A stretch of DNA of 64,000 nt, from contig NZ_VOSL01000031.1 in NCBI RefSeq assembly GCF_007997005.1, forward strand, positions 1 to 64,000, read 5' to 3'. The translations under genes were made by a program, and so were the position numbers. The notes beneath the pieces were generated by a model that did no database searches, was not told where the DNA came from, and saw only the letters and a program-made list of their open reading frames with translations. The stretch is from Lujinxingia vulgaris. Lineage in GTDB: Bacteria > Myxococcota_A > Bradymonadia > Bradymonadales > Bradymonadaceae. Below are positions 27,032 to 35,736 of this stretch, piece by piece. How positions within the stretch are numbered: position 1 is the first letter of the stretch; each line of letters starts with the position of its first letter.

Positions 27032-28990
27032 ATGATGAAGATGTTGAGTACAAAAATGAGCCTGGCGATGCTGGTGGGGGCGCTCGCGCTCGGCGGTGCG
27101 CTGGGTTGCCCCAGCGAAGAGACCACCATTCACCCTGAGCCCGATATCGGGGAGATCGACGGTGGTGACGAAGACGTGGAGCCCGACGCAGAGGAGGATG
27201 TGGGCCCCGATGTTGAGCCGGACGCCGATGGCGGCGATCCGATTGAGACCTCGGCGTTGCCGCTCAGGGTGCAGGTGCTCGATGAGGCCGGCCTGCCGGT
27301 GGAGGGCGCGCGGGTCACCTACGAGGGCGACGAGCACCTCACCGACAGCGCGGGGCGCGTCGAGATCTCGCCGGCCGACGGGGCTGAGTCGATGATCGTG
27401 CAGGTGGAGGCCGAGGGCTATGCGCCCTCCAGCGCGGAGCGCCCGGTGGTGGAAGCGGCCGAGGGGCAGACGATGAGCGCGCTGGTGCGTCTTCTGGAGC
27501 TCGGTGAGCCGCTGAGTTTCGATGCCGAGGCGGAGGCTAACCTGGATATCGGCGGGCTGAAGATCCGTCTTCCGGCCAACGCTTTTGTCGATGGCGAGGG
27601 CAGCCCGGTTACGGGACAGGCGCAGGTGACGGTGGCGGGCATCGACCCGACCAGCGGCGACCTTCGGATGATGCCCGGGCCGCTTCGCGGGGTGGAGGAG
27701 GCCGGCGATGAGGTTGAACTTCTCAGCGTGTATATGGCCGACATCTCCTTCTGGCAGGATGGCGAGAAGTTGCAGCTGGCCGAAGGGGTGCAGGCGCAGG
27801 TGACCTACCCGCTGGCGCCGGCGCTCTCGGGCTATGCCCAGGGCGACCTGATTCCCTACTGGAGCTTCGATCTGGAGCGGGCCCGCTGGATCGAAGAGGG
27901 CGAATGCGAGGTCGTAGCCGCGGCCGACGGTGAGACTGCAGGTGAGGTCTTCTGTGGGGAGACCAGCCACTTCAGCTGGTGGAATGTCGACAAGCCTTTT
28001 GACACGCGCAACTGCGTGGAAGTCACCGTCATTGACTCCCAGACCGGCGAGCCGGTGCCCGGGGTCTCGGTGACCGGTGAGGGCGTGGACTTTCAGGGGG
28101 TTGCCATGTCCTTTGGCGCCACCGACGCCGATGGTCTGACCTGCCTGGACTTCATGCGCGAAGGCACCCTGGAGCTGAGCACCTTCCACGCGTATTACTA
28201 CTCGCAGGCCGATGGGCCCCTGACGGTCGTGGGAACCGATGAGGCCGCCAGCTGCAACAGCGATGAGGGCGGCGAGTGCCTGCAGATCACCATTGAGCTG
28301 AGCAGTGAGACGGCGTGCCTTAACGGTTCGCTCATCGATGAAGATGAGCAGCCGGTCGAAGGGGCGCCCATCTACGGGGTGTTTGAGACGGCCTCGGGTC
28401 CCGGGTCGGTGATGACCACCTCGGGGTCGGATGGTGCGTATTGCCTGAAGATGCCGCTTGTGGAAGATCTGCAACTCTCCTCGGTGTTTGAGGGCGCGGT
28501 GGCGCAGGGAAGCGTGAGCTTCGATTCGGCCTCGCTTGTGGAGGCCACCTGCGGCGGCGATGGCTGCCTTGAGGCCGATGACCTGATTCTGGAGAACGAG
28601 CCGATGACCTGCGTGAGCGGCCTGGCGCAGAGCTACACGATCGATGGTGAGATCCCGCGTGCCGGTCTGCCGGTCTACATCTTCGCCGGTGAGGTGCAGC
28701 GGAGCTGCCAGCCGGGTGAAGGTCCCGAGACATGGGGTCAGATTCTGGCTCAGGGCGTGACCGACGGCAGCGGCGGTTTTGCGCTCGATATGCCGCTTGG
28801 CGTCTCCCAGCAGATCACGGTGAGCATCGGCGAGTGCCACTCCACCTACGGGCAGGAATGTCTGGGCTTTGGCTACTCGCCAGGGGGCAATATCCTCTTC
28901 GATGTCGAAGGCATTGAGACGACGGTTGCCGAAGGTGGCTGCCAGGAGCTCGGAGAATTCTCGATCGCGCCGATGTGCTTTGACGAGTAA
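27032..28990 (+). CDS. CILP/FAM171-like surface lipoprotein, paralogue 1
   Basis: A 652-residue lipoprotein. Signal peptide MMKMLSTKMSLAMLVGALAL ends in GALGC, followed by a tether with about 20 Asp/Glu in 45 residues. A carboxypeptidase-regulatory-like beta domain follows (LPLRVQVLDEAGLPVEGARV), then a segment with IRLPANAFVDGEGSPVTGQA and YMADISFWQDGEKLQLAEG resembling the extracellular module of CILP/FAM171 proteins, then HFSWWNVDKP and three more beta domains with paired Cys. GGAGG five bases upstream supports ATG 27032. A paralogue lies downstream at 29787, separated by repeat DNA. Probably a surface-exposed adhesin or structural protein; function unknown. Confidence 0.82.
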   Translation: MMKMLSTKMSLAMLVGALALGGALGCPSEETTIHPEPDIGEIDGGDEDVEPDAEEDVGPDVEPDADGGDPIETSALPLRVQVLDEAGLPVEGARVTYEGDEHLTDSAGRVEISPADGAESMIVQVEAEGYAPSSAERPVVEAAEGQTMSALVRLLELGEPLSFDAEAEANLDIGGLKIRLPANAFVDGEGSPVTGQAQVTVAGIDPTSGDLRMMPGPLRGVEEAGDEVELLSVYMADISFWQDGEKLQLAEGVQAQVTYPLAPALSGYAQGDLIPYWSFDLERARWIEEGECEVVAAADGETAGEVFCGETSHFSWWNVDKPFDTRNCVEVTVIDSQTGEPVPGVSVTGEGVDFQGVAMSFGATDADGLTCLDFMREGTLELSTFHAYYYSQADGPLTVVGTDEAASCNSDEGGECLQITIELSSETACLNGSLIDEDEQPVEGAPIYGVFETASGPGSVMTTSGSDGAYCLKMPLVEDLQLSSVFEGAVAQGSVSFDSASLVEATCGGDGCLEADDLILENEPMTCVSGLAQSYTIDGEIPRAGLPVYIFAGEVQRSCQPGEGPETWGQILAQGVTDGSGGFALDMPLGVSQQITVSIGECHSTYGQECLGFGYSPGGNILFDVEGIETTVAEGGCQELGEFSIAPMCFDE

Positions 28991-29040
28991 GCCGCGACCC
29001 GACTGAAACGCGGCGCTGATACTGTTGCGCGTTTCGACGG

Positions 29041-29080
29041 ACCACGAAAAGCCCCCGAGCGATCGGGGGCTTTTCGTGGT
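29041..29080. terminator. bidirectional intrinsic terminator
   Basis: A perfect 18-bp-arm hairpin, ACCACGAAAAGCCCCCGA with its complement around GCGA, follows paralogue 1 and has T-runs within the arms. Confidence 0.85.
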
Positions 29081-29104
29081 TTTGGGGACTTTGCGAAGCC
29101 GTCT

Positions 29105-29482
29105 TTTACCGACCGAGAGATAGACGAAGTCGTGTGATTATGCGGGTAAGCGCCGATCGTAAGCGCCGACCGAGAGATAGACGAAGTCGTGTGATTATGC
29201 GGGTAAGCGCCGACCGAGCGTGCCGCCCGCCTCAGGACGACGCTTGCGGCGTCGACCGGGGTTCGCGGTAGCGCTGCTACCGCTTCACCGCCGGCCTCCT
29301 TGCCATCGCCGGCCCTGAGTGCGTGCGGGTTGGGGGGCTCGCGTCAGGCAGTCCACATCATCGCCATGAACCGACCGAGAGATAGACGAAGTCGAGAGAT
29401 AGACGAAGTCGTGTGATTATGCGGGTAAGCGCCGATCGTAAGCGCCGACCGAGAGATAGACGAAGTCGTGTGATTATGCGGT
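29105..29482 (+). repeat. REP-like repeat cluster (family 1)
   Basis: Five copies of CCGACCGAGAGATAGACGAA, most continuing GTCGTGTGATTATGCGGGTA, at about 29109, 29166, 29374 and 29446, with a partial duplication near 29394. A 57-bp unit (repeat plus AGCGCCGATCGTA) is reused on both sides of the hairpin element at 29223-29331, as if that element had inserted into the array. Confidence 0.85.
29223..29331. repeat. hairpin element family 2, complete copy
   Basis: Starts CCGCCCGCCTCAGGACGACG, has the inner hairpin GGTAGC-GCT-GCTACC (29267-29281), and ends GGCCCTGAGTGCGTGCGGG. The outer arms CCGCCCGC and GCGTGCGG pair imperfectly around a conserved CAGG / CCTG. Confidence 0.75.
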
Positions 29483-29786
29483 GTCGAAGTCGTTATGGAG
29501 TCAAGGTGGAGTAGAGCAGCGGGGTGTATTGACCGCAAGGTCAGCTTCGATCGGAAAACCCGTACTCCGATCGTCAGGGGGAGAGAAGAGACGAGGCGAA
29601 ACGTGTGTGTATTCAATCGTCGCAAAGACCGCTTGTTTCGCGGCGGATCGCGGGTTTCTGTCGGTCGAGAAGGGCGCTGGCATCGACTGTGCAAACGTAA
29701 GAGGGCATCGACGTTTCGCAAACGTGGAGCGGGCCGGAGCGATGATGCAGGGCGCTCGACTCCCAGACTTGAGAATGAGGATGATG

Positions 29787-31709
29787 ATGCACGCGATGAT
29801 GATGAGACGGCTGGTGATGATGTTGCTTGCCGGTGGCCTGGTGGCGACCGGACCTCTGGGGTGCTCCGATACGCCGGAGGATCCGCAGATCGAAGATGAC
29901 CAGGACGCCGACGCCGATCCGGACGCCGGTGAGGAGGACGCCGGCGACGAGGACGCCGAAGCTCCGGACGCCGACGCCGAAGACCCGATCGAGCAGGCGG
30001 CGATGCCGCTGCGGGTGAAGATCCTCAACAAGGCGGGGCTTCCGGTGGAGGGGGCCGAGGTGCGCTATGGCGAGGAGGTGCTCCTCAGCGATGTGGCCGG
30101 TGAAGTTGTGCTCAGCGCGCCGGAAGACGCGCTGCGCTTCCTGGCGCAGGTGGAGGCCGAGGGGTATGCGCCCTCGAGTCTCGACTACCCCGTTCAAGAG
30201 GCCGAGGAGGGGGCTGAGGCGCATGCGATCCTGCGCCTGCTGCCGCTCGGGCCTGTGCAGGTCTTCAACCATGATGCCGAGGCCGTCATCTCGCGGGGGC
30301 GCGTGCGGGTGCGCCTTCCGGCCAACAGCCTGGTCGATGGCGCGGGCAACCCGGTGAGTGGGGAGGTGGAGGCGACGATCGCCTCGCTCGACCCGACCAC
30401 CGAGGACGCGCGCTTTATGCCGGGGCCGCTCATCGGGCTTCCGGAAGGCGGCGGGGAAGAGACGCCGATTCTGAGCGTGATGATGGCGGACATCTCCTTC
30501 TGGCAGGGTGGCGAGAAGCTGCAGCTGGCCGAGGGTCAGCTGGCGCGTGTGGAGTTTGCGATTCCCGAGGCGCTGGAGGCCTATGAGGCCGGCGACGCCA
30601 TCGAGTTCTGGCATTTTGACCTCTCGCAGGCCCGCTGGGTGCAGGAGGGCGAGTGCGCTGTGACTGAGGCGGGGAGCCGACTTCTGGCGGAGTGCGATGC
30701 CTCGCACTTCAGCTGGTGGAACGCCGACAAGCCCGTCTCTCTGCGCAACTGCGTCAACATCACGGTCGTCGACGCGAACTCCGGTGAGCCTATCCCCGGG
30801 GCGACGGTGCAGGGCGATGGCCTGGACTTTGAGGGGGCGCTGGTCGGCTCGGGTCTCACCGATGCCGATGGCCAGGCCTGCATGGACTTCCTGCTCGACG
30901 GCACGCTGAATGTGGGCGCCTACCACGCCGACTACCTCTACCAGGCCGATGGACCGGTGACGGTGAGTGGCAGCGATGTTCCCGCGAGTTGCTCTGGCGA
31001 GGGTGAGGGCGAGTGCGTTGAGGTCACCGTGGAGCTACTCGATCGTGGAACCTGCCTCAGCGGTGAGGTGCTCGACGGTGAGGATGCGCCGGTCGAAGGC
31101 GCCACGGTGTACGCGGTCTACGATGGCGCGGTGGGCGCGCAGTTCTTCTCGGCGGTCAGCGACAGCGAGGGCGGCTACTGCATCGAGGTTCCGCTCGATG
31201 CGGAGCTGGAGCTGAGCGCGCTCGACGGTCAGGGGCAGGTGGCGTCCGGCGTGGCGAGCACGGTGGGCGCTGCGGCGGCCGAATGTGGCGAGGAGGGGTG
31301 TGCCGAAGCCGATGCGCTTGTGCTGGGCTCGGGTGAGACGGCGTGCCTGCAGAGCTCGGTGTCGCTCAACGGGTGGACAACGCCTGCGCCCGGCGTGCCG
31401 GTGTATGTGTATTCGAGCTACCCGGCGCGAAGCTGTGATCCGGGCATGGACGATCCCTTCACCTGGGGGCCGGTGGTCGCGCATACAGTGACCGACGCGA
31501 TGGGCAACTGGGCGCTGAATGTGCCGATGAGCCTGGCGGGCATGGTCTACGTCAGCGTGGGTTCCTGCCATAGCGGGCTGGGGGCGCAGTGTCTGAACCA
31601 GGACCGCATCATGCCGGTGCATCTCGAGGAAATTCCCGGCTCCATCGACTCGGGGCGTTGCCAGCAGACGCATCCTTCGCCGCTCGATGAGCAGTGCCTC
31701 TCGGAGTGA
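29787..31709 (+). CDS. CILP/FAM171-like surface lipoprotein, paralogue 2
   Basis: A lipoprotein of about 640 residues, co-linear with its upstream paralogue: Met-rich signal peptide ending GPLGC, an Asp/Glu/Ala tether (DDQDADADPDAGEEDAGDED and onward), a regulatory-like beta domain (PLRVKILNKAGLPVEGAEV), VRLPANSLVDGAGNPVSGEV, MMADISFWQGGEKLQLAEGQ, HFSWWNADKP and further beta domains with Cys pairs. Many ATGs cluster at the start; 29787 is chosen because GAGG lies six bases upstream, and 29775 is also possible. It ends near two hairpins, the second a good terminator at 31787-31817. Duplication followed by divergence is clear; function unknown. Confidence 0.8.
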   Translation: MHAMMMRRLVMMLLAGGLVATGPLGCSDTPEDPQIEDDQDADADPDAGEEDAGDEDAEAPDADAEDPIEQAAMPLRVKILNKAGLPVEGAEVRYGEEVLLSDVAGEVVLSAPEDALRFLAQVEAEGYAPSSLDYPVQEAEEGAEAHAILRLLPLGPVQVFNHDAEAVISRGRVRVRLPANSLVDGAGNPVSGEVEATIASLDPTTEDARFMPGPLIGLPEGGGEETPILSVMMADISFWQGGEKLQLAEGQLARVEFAIPEALEAYEAGDAIEFWHFDLSQARWVQEGECAVTEAGSRLLAECDASHFSWWNADKPVSLRNCVNITVVDANSGEPIPGATVQGDGLDFEGALVGSGLTDADGQACMDFLLDGTLNVGAYHADYLYQADGPVTVSGSDVPASCSGEGEGECVEVTVELLDRGTCLSGEVLDGEDAPVEGATVYAVYDGAVGAQFFSAVSDSEGGYCIEVPLDAELELSALDGQGQVASGVASTVGAAAAECGEEGCAEADALVLGSGETACLQSSVSLNGWTTPAPGVPVYVYSSYPARSCDPGMDDPFTWGPVVAHTVTDAMGNWALNVPMSLAGMVYVSVGSCHSGLGAQCLNQDRIMPVHLEEIPGSIDSGRCQQTHPSPLDEQCLSE

Positions 31710-31786
31710 GTGAGGTGGGGGAGGAGCGCTGCGGTGCTCCTCCCCTGAACTTCAGCGTGGTACGCGCTAGTGCTGCCGCGTGTTGC

Positions 31787-31817
31787 CCCCGATCGCTCTT
31801 GGCGGTCGGGGTTTTTT
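31787..31817 (+). terminator. intrinsic terminator after paralogue 2
   Basis: CCCCGATCGC, loop, GCGGTCGGGG, then six T. A second stable hairpin without a T-run (GGGGAGGAGC / GCTCCTCCCC) lies just after the stop, at 31717-31745. Confidence 0.85.
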
Positions 31818-31871
31818 GATGGTGCGCATCCTCAAAGACCATCTGCAGCCCCTTTTCTTTTGGCTTGAAAG

Positions 31872-32110
31872 TACTTCCGAACGCGTTTTGCGTTGGTGCC
31901 TGCGTCTTCAGAAGTGTTCCGAAAGCAACTTTCAGGTGCGTTTGTCGTTTCGGGAGTGTTCCGAAGGCAACTTTCAGGTGCGTTTGTCGTTTCGGGAGTG
32001 TTCCGAAGGCAACTTTCAGGTGCGTTTGTCGTTTCGGGAGTGGTCTGAGAGTCGTCTGCACCTGCATTCGTGTCGTCGGAAGTGTTCTGAAGGTTGTTGG
32101 CAATCGCGCC
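31872..32110. repeat. 42-bp tandem repeat with internal dyad
   Basis: Near-identical units begin at 31914, 31956 and 31998, with diverged units before and after. Each carries TTCCGAA and TTTCGGGA, which can pair, around CAACTTTCAGGTGCGTTTG. As 42 is a multiple of 3, 14-residue repeats are open in several frames (FGTLPKRQTHLKVA on the minus strand), and diverged flanking units keep this period. I see no ribosome-binding site or start that supports a gene. Confidence 0.8.
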
Positions 32111-32289
32111 GGCGATCTCCGGGGCGCGACGAGGTTAGTGATCACTACAGGTTTTGTCAGCGGGGCTCCGGAGGGCGGCGTACACCCGCAGATGCCCTCC
32201 GCTGTCCTTCGGCAAATCGCGTTGACACTCGCTGAAGTCAGCGCCTAACGTCCCGGCCATGCTGGTGCTCTCTCGGAGACCTGATGCAG

Positions 32290-32503
32290 GTTCACTGAGG
32301 GACGAGGTTCGCCAACAACGATATGTGTTGTGTGTTTGGCGGGCTAACAGGGAATCCGGTTCAAGGCCGGAGCTGCCCCGCAGCGGTACTTGAGAACGAC
32401 CTCCACATCGGACGCACTGGTCCTCGCGGGGCCGGGAAGCGGTGGACAGTAGGCACACGCCCCCGTGAGGCGGGCGAATCGCTCAAAAGCCCGAAGACCT
32501 GCC
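32290..32503 (+). promoter_or_regulatory. cobalamin (B12) riboswitch
   Basis: The conserved core is complete and in the plus orientation: GGGAATCCGGT, CCGGAGCTGCCCCGCAGCGG (32367-32386) and the B12 box AGCCCGAAGACCTGCC (32488-32503). These are the signature blocks of adenosylcobalamin-type riboswitches. The first gene downstream is the lysine 6-aminotransferase 300 bases away. A hairpin GTCCCGA/TCGGGAC lies between at 32730-32752, without a T-run; it could be part of an expression platform. Such riboswitches normally lower expression when B12 is plentiful. Confidence 0.93.
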
Positions 32504-32807
32504 AGCATCCGATTCAGGGAGAGACATCCCGGATCGGTTTGACCTGGTCGCGCCGTGGGAGCGCTTCCGGTCCACCTCAGAGCGCCTCTTTGTGCGGACC
32601 CCCTCCCTGTTTCTGGCGCGTTCTTCTTCGCTCGTTTCTCTCGCCGCCGGGATTGCACCGATCGCAGGCCAGTTGCTCCATCTTCATCGCGACCTGCGCC
32701 CCTGTGCTGGCCCGCTTCAAGGGCCGGCGGTCCCGAGTGTCGATATCGGGACTGCGTCTCGTAAGCAGCGAGTTCACCGACTGTAGTGACGCCTGTGGAG
32801 GTCTATG

Positions 32808-34142
32808 ATGTCCGAACTCACCGCGCCCGCCTCGTCCCCGGGCAGCGCCGCGCTTCTGCGCGAACTCAACACCTACGTCCTTGCTGAGCCTCATCCTTTT
32901 GTCGTGGATCTGGCCCGCTCGGAGGGCATGTATCTGGCGACGCTGGAGGGGAAACGCCTCTTTGACTGGGCCGGATACTACGGTGCCAAGCTCATCGCTC
33001 ATAACCACCCCGGCCTCTATGAAGCGGAGTACACGCGGCGCCTGGTCGTGGCTGCGAACAATAAAATCGCCAACCCGGATTTTCTCACCCCCGAGTGTCT
33101 GGCGTACTACCGCACCCTGCATCAGCTTGGTCCACGCTGTATGCAGAATCCGGGGCTGGAAGTCTACGCGGTGAACTCCGGTGCGGAGGCCGTCGAGAAT
33201 ATGATGAAGTACCTCATCAACCTTCATCATCAGCGTCTGCTTTCGGAGGGCAAAACGCCTCGCGCTCGGCGTTTTGTGTACTTTGATCAGGCCTTCCACG
33301 GCCGCACTGTGTTTGCCCTCAATGTCACGCGGGTCTCTCATGATCCGGTGATGACCAAAGACTTTCAGGGGCTGGTTCCAGGGAACCTGCAGGTGCCCTT
33401 CCCGGCCATCGACACCAGTGAGACGCCGGCACAGAACCAGGAGCGAGTTGAGCGCTGTCTGACGATTCTGGAGAACCTCTTTGAGCACTACTGTGATGAG
33501 ATCGTCGCCGTGATCGTCGAGCCTATTCAGGGGGCCGGTGGTCATCGTGTGGCTCCGCGCTCGTTCTTTCAGAGACTCTCTGCGCTCTGCCATGCCCGTC
33601 AGATTCCTCTGGCGTTTGATGAGGTTCAGACCGCCGGCGGGGCCACCGGGACCTTTTTCACCATTGATGCTTTTGATTTGCCCCACCCCCCGCAGGCCGT
33701 GGCCAGCGGTAAGAAGCTGGGCAACGGGGTGGTCTACATGCTCAACCGCATGGATGACCTCGGGGTGCTCGACTCCACCTGGGGGGGGACGCTGGCGGAT
33801 ATGGTGCGTTTTGTTCAGGAGTACGCCATCGTGCAGCGTGAGGGGCTCATCGAGAAGGTCCCGGCGCTGGGCGCGTCGCTGGTGGAGATGCTCCAGGGGC
33901 TGGCCGATCGCTTCCCAGAGCTGATGTACAACGTGCGGGGCTATGGCCTCTACCAGGGCTTCTCGATGCGGACCCCCGGGCTCAAGCAGATGTTGATTCG
34001 TCGTGCCCGCGACCGTGAGAACCTCCTGCTCCTGGGTGCCGGGGCCGATACCGTTCGTCTGCGTCCTCACCTCAACGTCAGTGAAGAAGACATCGCGACC
34101 CTGGGAGCGATGCTGGAACGTCTGCTGCAAGACCTGAGTTGA
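32808..34142 (+). CDS. lat: L-lysine 6-aminotransferase (PLP)
   Basis: A 444-residue class III PLP aminotransferase of the lysine epsilon-aminotransferase type, which moves the epsilon amino group of lysine to 2-oxoglutarate, giving 2-aminoadipate semialdehyde. Features: LFDWAGYYGAKLIAHNHPGL, VNSGAEAVENMMK, FDQAFHGRT, VIVEPIQGAGGHR, LAFDEVQTAGG, and the PLP lysine within ASGKKLGNG (residues 302-303). Length matches the family. GGAGG at 32797-32801 favours the second ATG (32808) over 32805. It stands alone, headed by a B12 riboswitch and ended by a GC-rich hairpin. Lat is B12-independent, whereas the lysine 5,6-aminomutase route needs B12, which makes riboswitch control meaningful (inference). 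Confidence 0.9.
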   Translation: MSELTAPASSPGSAALLRELNTYVLAEPHPFVVDLARSEGMYLATLEGKRLFDWAGYYGAKLIAHNHPGLYEAEYTRRLVVAANNKIANPDFLTPECLAYYRTLHQLGPRCMQNPGLEVYAVNSGAEAVENMMKYLINLHHQRLLSEGKTPRARRFVYFDQAFHGRTVFALNVTRVSHDPVMTKDFQGLVPGNLQVPFPAIDTSETPAQNQERVERCLTILENLFEHYCDEIVAVIVEPIQGAGGHRVAPRSFFQRLSALCHARQIPLAFDEVQTAGGATGTFFTIDAFDLPHPPQAVASGKKLGNGVVYMLNRMDDLGVLDSTWGGTLADMVRFVQEYAIVQREGLIEKVPALGASLVEMLQGLADRFPELMYNVRGYGLYQGFSMRTPGLKQMLIRRARDRENLLLLGAGADTVRLRPHLNVSEEDIATLGAMLERLLQDLS

Positions 34143-34152
34143 GAGCACGGTG

Positions 34153-34181
34153 GGCGCCCCCGGTGCAAAGCCGGGGGCGCC
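34153..34181. terminator. GC-rich hairpin after lat
   Basis: GGCGCCCCCGG-N7-CCGGGGGCGCC, 11-bp perfect stem, 10 bases after the lat stop codon. It lacks a T-run, so termination is likely but not certain. Confidence 0.55.
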
Positions 34182-34398
34182 GATCGGTCCTCCTCAACAT
34201 CCGTCCGGTCAGAGGGGACTGTGAGCGGCGGCGTCTTTGCGCAGCTCGTTGAGGCAGCGCGCCCGTTGAGGCAGCGCGCCTGGCACCCGAATGAAAGGTC
34301 GCGTAGCCACGCTTGCTCGGCGCGAGTGATTCGAGTAGAGCGCGGCAGGTCGCGCGCTGCGCGATGTCACATCGTACCCATTGAGGCTGAGGTGCAGG

Positions 34399-35610
34399 GT
34401 GAAAAGCGCGCTTCGACATTCCTGGGCGCTCCTGGTGGGGATCGCGCTGATCATGCTGGGAAACGGCCTGCAGACGAGCCTTCTGGGGCTTCGTGCCTCG
34501 ATCGAGGGCTTTAGCACCGGGGCGACCGGCGCGATCATGTCGGCCTTTTATGTGGGCTTTCTGGCGGGCTCCACGCTCACGCCGAAGATCGTCAAAAATG
34601 TGGGGCATATCCGCGTCTTTGCGGCGTGGTCGTCGATGGCCTCGGCGGCGATCCTGCTGCACGGGCTCATTCTTGAGCCGTGGTTCTGGGGGCTGATGCG
34701 TCTGGTGACCGGCTTCTGTTATGCGGGCGTCTATGTGGTGGCCGAGAGCTGGCTCAACGATCGGGCGGATAACCGCACCCGGGGCCAACTTCTCTCGCTT
34801 TATATGGTGGTGCAGTACGTGGGGTTGAGCGGGGGGCAACTTCTGCTCAACGTGGGGTCGCCGGCGGAGCTCGTGCTCTTTGTGCTGACCTCGGTGCTGA
34901 TCTCGCTGGCGCTGGTGCCGATCTCATTGACCACCAGCGCGCCCCAGCCCACCGAAGACCAGGAGCGCCTGAGCCCGCGCGCCCTCTGGAAGCTCTCGCC
35001 GCTGGGGGTGATGGCGTGCGCGGGGGCCGGACTCTCCACCGGCGCGTTGCTGGGGATGGGCGCGGTATTCGGGGAGGAGGTCGGTCTCTCGGTCGGTGAG
35101 ATCTCCATCTTTATGGCGATGTTGATCGCGGGCGCGGCGATGTTGCAGTTTCCCATCGGGAGGCTCAGCGACCGCCTGCCGCGGCGCGCGGTCATCGTGC
35201 TCACCAGCGCGCTGAGTGTGGCCGTGGCGCTCATTGCCTGGGTCATGATGGGGCGCAGCGCGGCGCTGACCCTGGGGCTGATCTTTCTGGTCGGCGGCTT
35301 CTCGATGCCGGTCTACGCGCTGGGAATGGCGCACGCCAACGATCACCTGCGCCCGGGTCAGCGTGTGGCGGCGAGTAGCACGCTGGTGCTGGTCTTCGGG
35401 GTGGGGGCGACGGCGGGGCCGGTGGGGGTGGCCGCGCTGATGGATACGATGGGACCGGGGGGCTTTTATGTGGGCGTGGCGGTGATTCAGGCTGCGATTG
35501 GTTTCTTTGCCCTCTACCGCACCACCCGGCGCGAGGGGGTGGGCGCCGGGCAGCAGAAACCCTATCGCCCGGTGGTGGGAGGGCGGCCTTTCTGGCGACG
35601 GCGTCCCTAA
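34399..35610 (+). CDS. MFS transporter (YcaD-like)
   Basis: A 403-residue, 12-helix major facilitator protein. The short cytoplasmic loops carry the expected charges (RLSDRLPRRAVIV between helices 8 and 9 is the MFS A-like motif) and segments such as FYVGFLAGSTLTPKIVKNVG and VVAESWLNDRADNRTRGQLL resemble YcaD-type permeases. A GTG at 34399 with TGAGG six bases before it is chosen as start; the open frame begins slightly earlier at a TTG. Substrate unknown. The region before it (34200-34390) has a 16-17 bp duplicated motif GTTGAGGCAGCGCGCC but no gene. Confidence 0.82.
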   Translation: MKSALRHSWALLVGIALIMLGNGLQTSLLGLRASIEGFSTGATGAIMSAFYVGFLAGSTLTPKIVKNVGHIRVFAAWSSMASAAILLHGLILEPWFWGLMRLVTGFCYAGVYVVAESWLNDRADNRTRGQLLSLYMVVQYVGLSGGQLLLNVGSPAELVLFVLTSVLISLALVPISLTTSAPQPTEDQERLSPRALWKLSPLGVMACAGAGLSTGALLGMGAVFGEEVGLSVGEISIFMAMLIAGAAMLQFPIGRLSDRLPRRAVIVLTSALSVAVALIAWVMMGRSAALTLGLIFLVGGFSMPVYALGMAHANDHLRPGQRVAASSTLVLVFGVGATAGPVGVAALMDTMGPGGFYVGVAVIQAAIGFFALYRTTRREGVGAGQQKPYRPVVGGRPFWRRRP

Positions 35611-35736
35611 GTTCGCGGCCTTACTGGCAGAGCGCGCTGCGTTTGTCTGGCGTCGGAAGCTTTGCCACAAAGGGGCCATGCTGCCCCGGAGGGGGTGTGG
35701 ACCTGCTAGACGAGATGTTTCCATAAGGGAGATGCG

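Noticed and set aside
31609-32145. Minus-strand open frame of 178 codons with a 14-residue repeat
   Set aside because: It overlaps the 3' end and terminator of the upstream lipoprotein gene on the opposite strand, has no ribosome-binding site, and its length comes from a 42-bp DNA repeat that keeps several frames open.
32555-32764. Small plus-strand frame between the B12 riboswitch and lat
   Set aside because: No ribosome-binding site, low-complexity Arg/Pro content and no conserved motif; more likely leader sequence.
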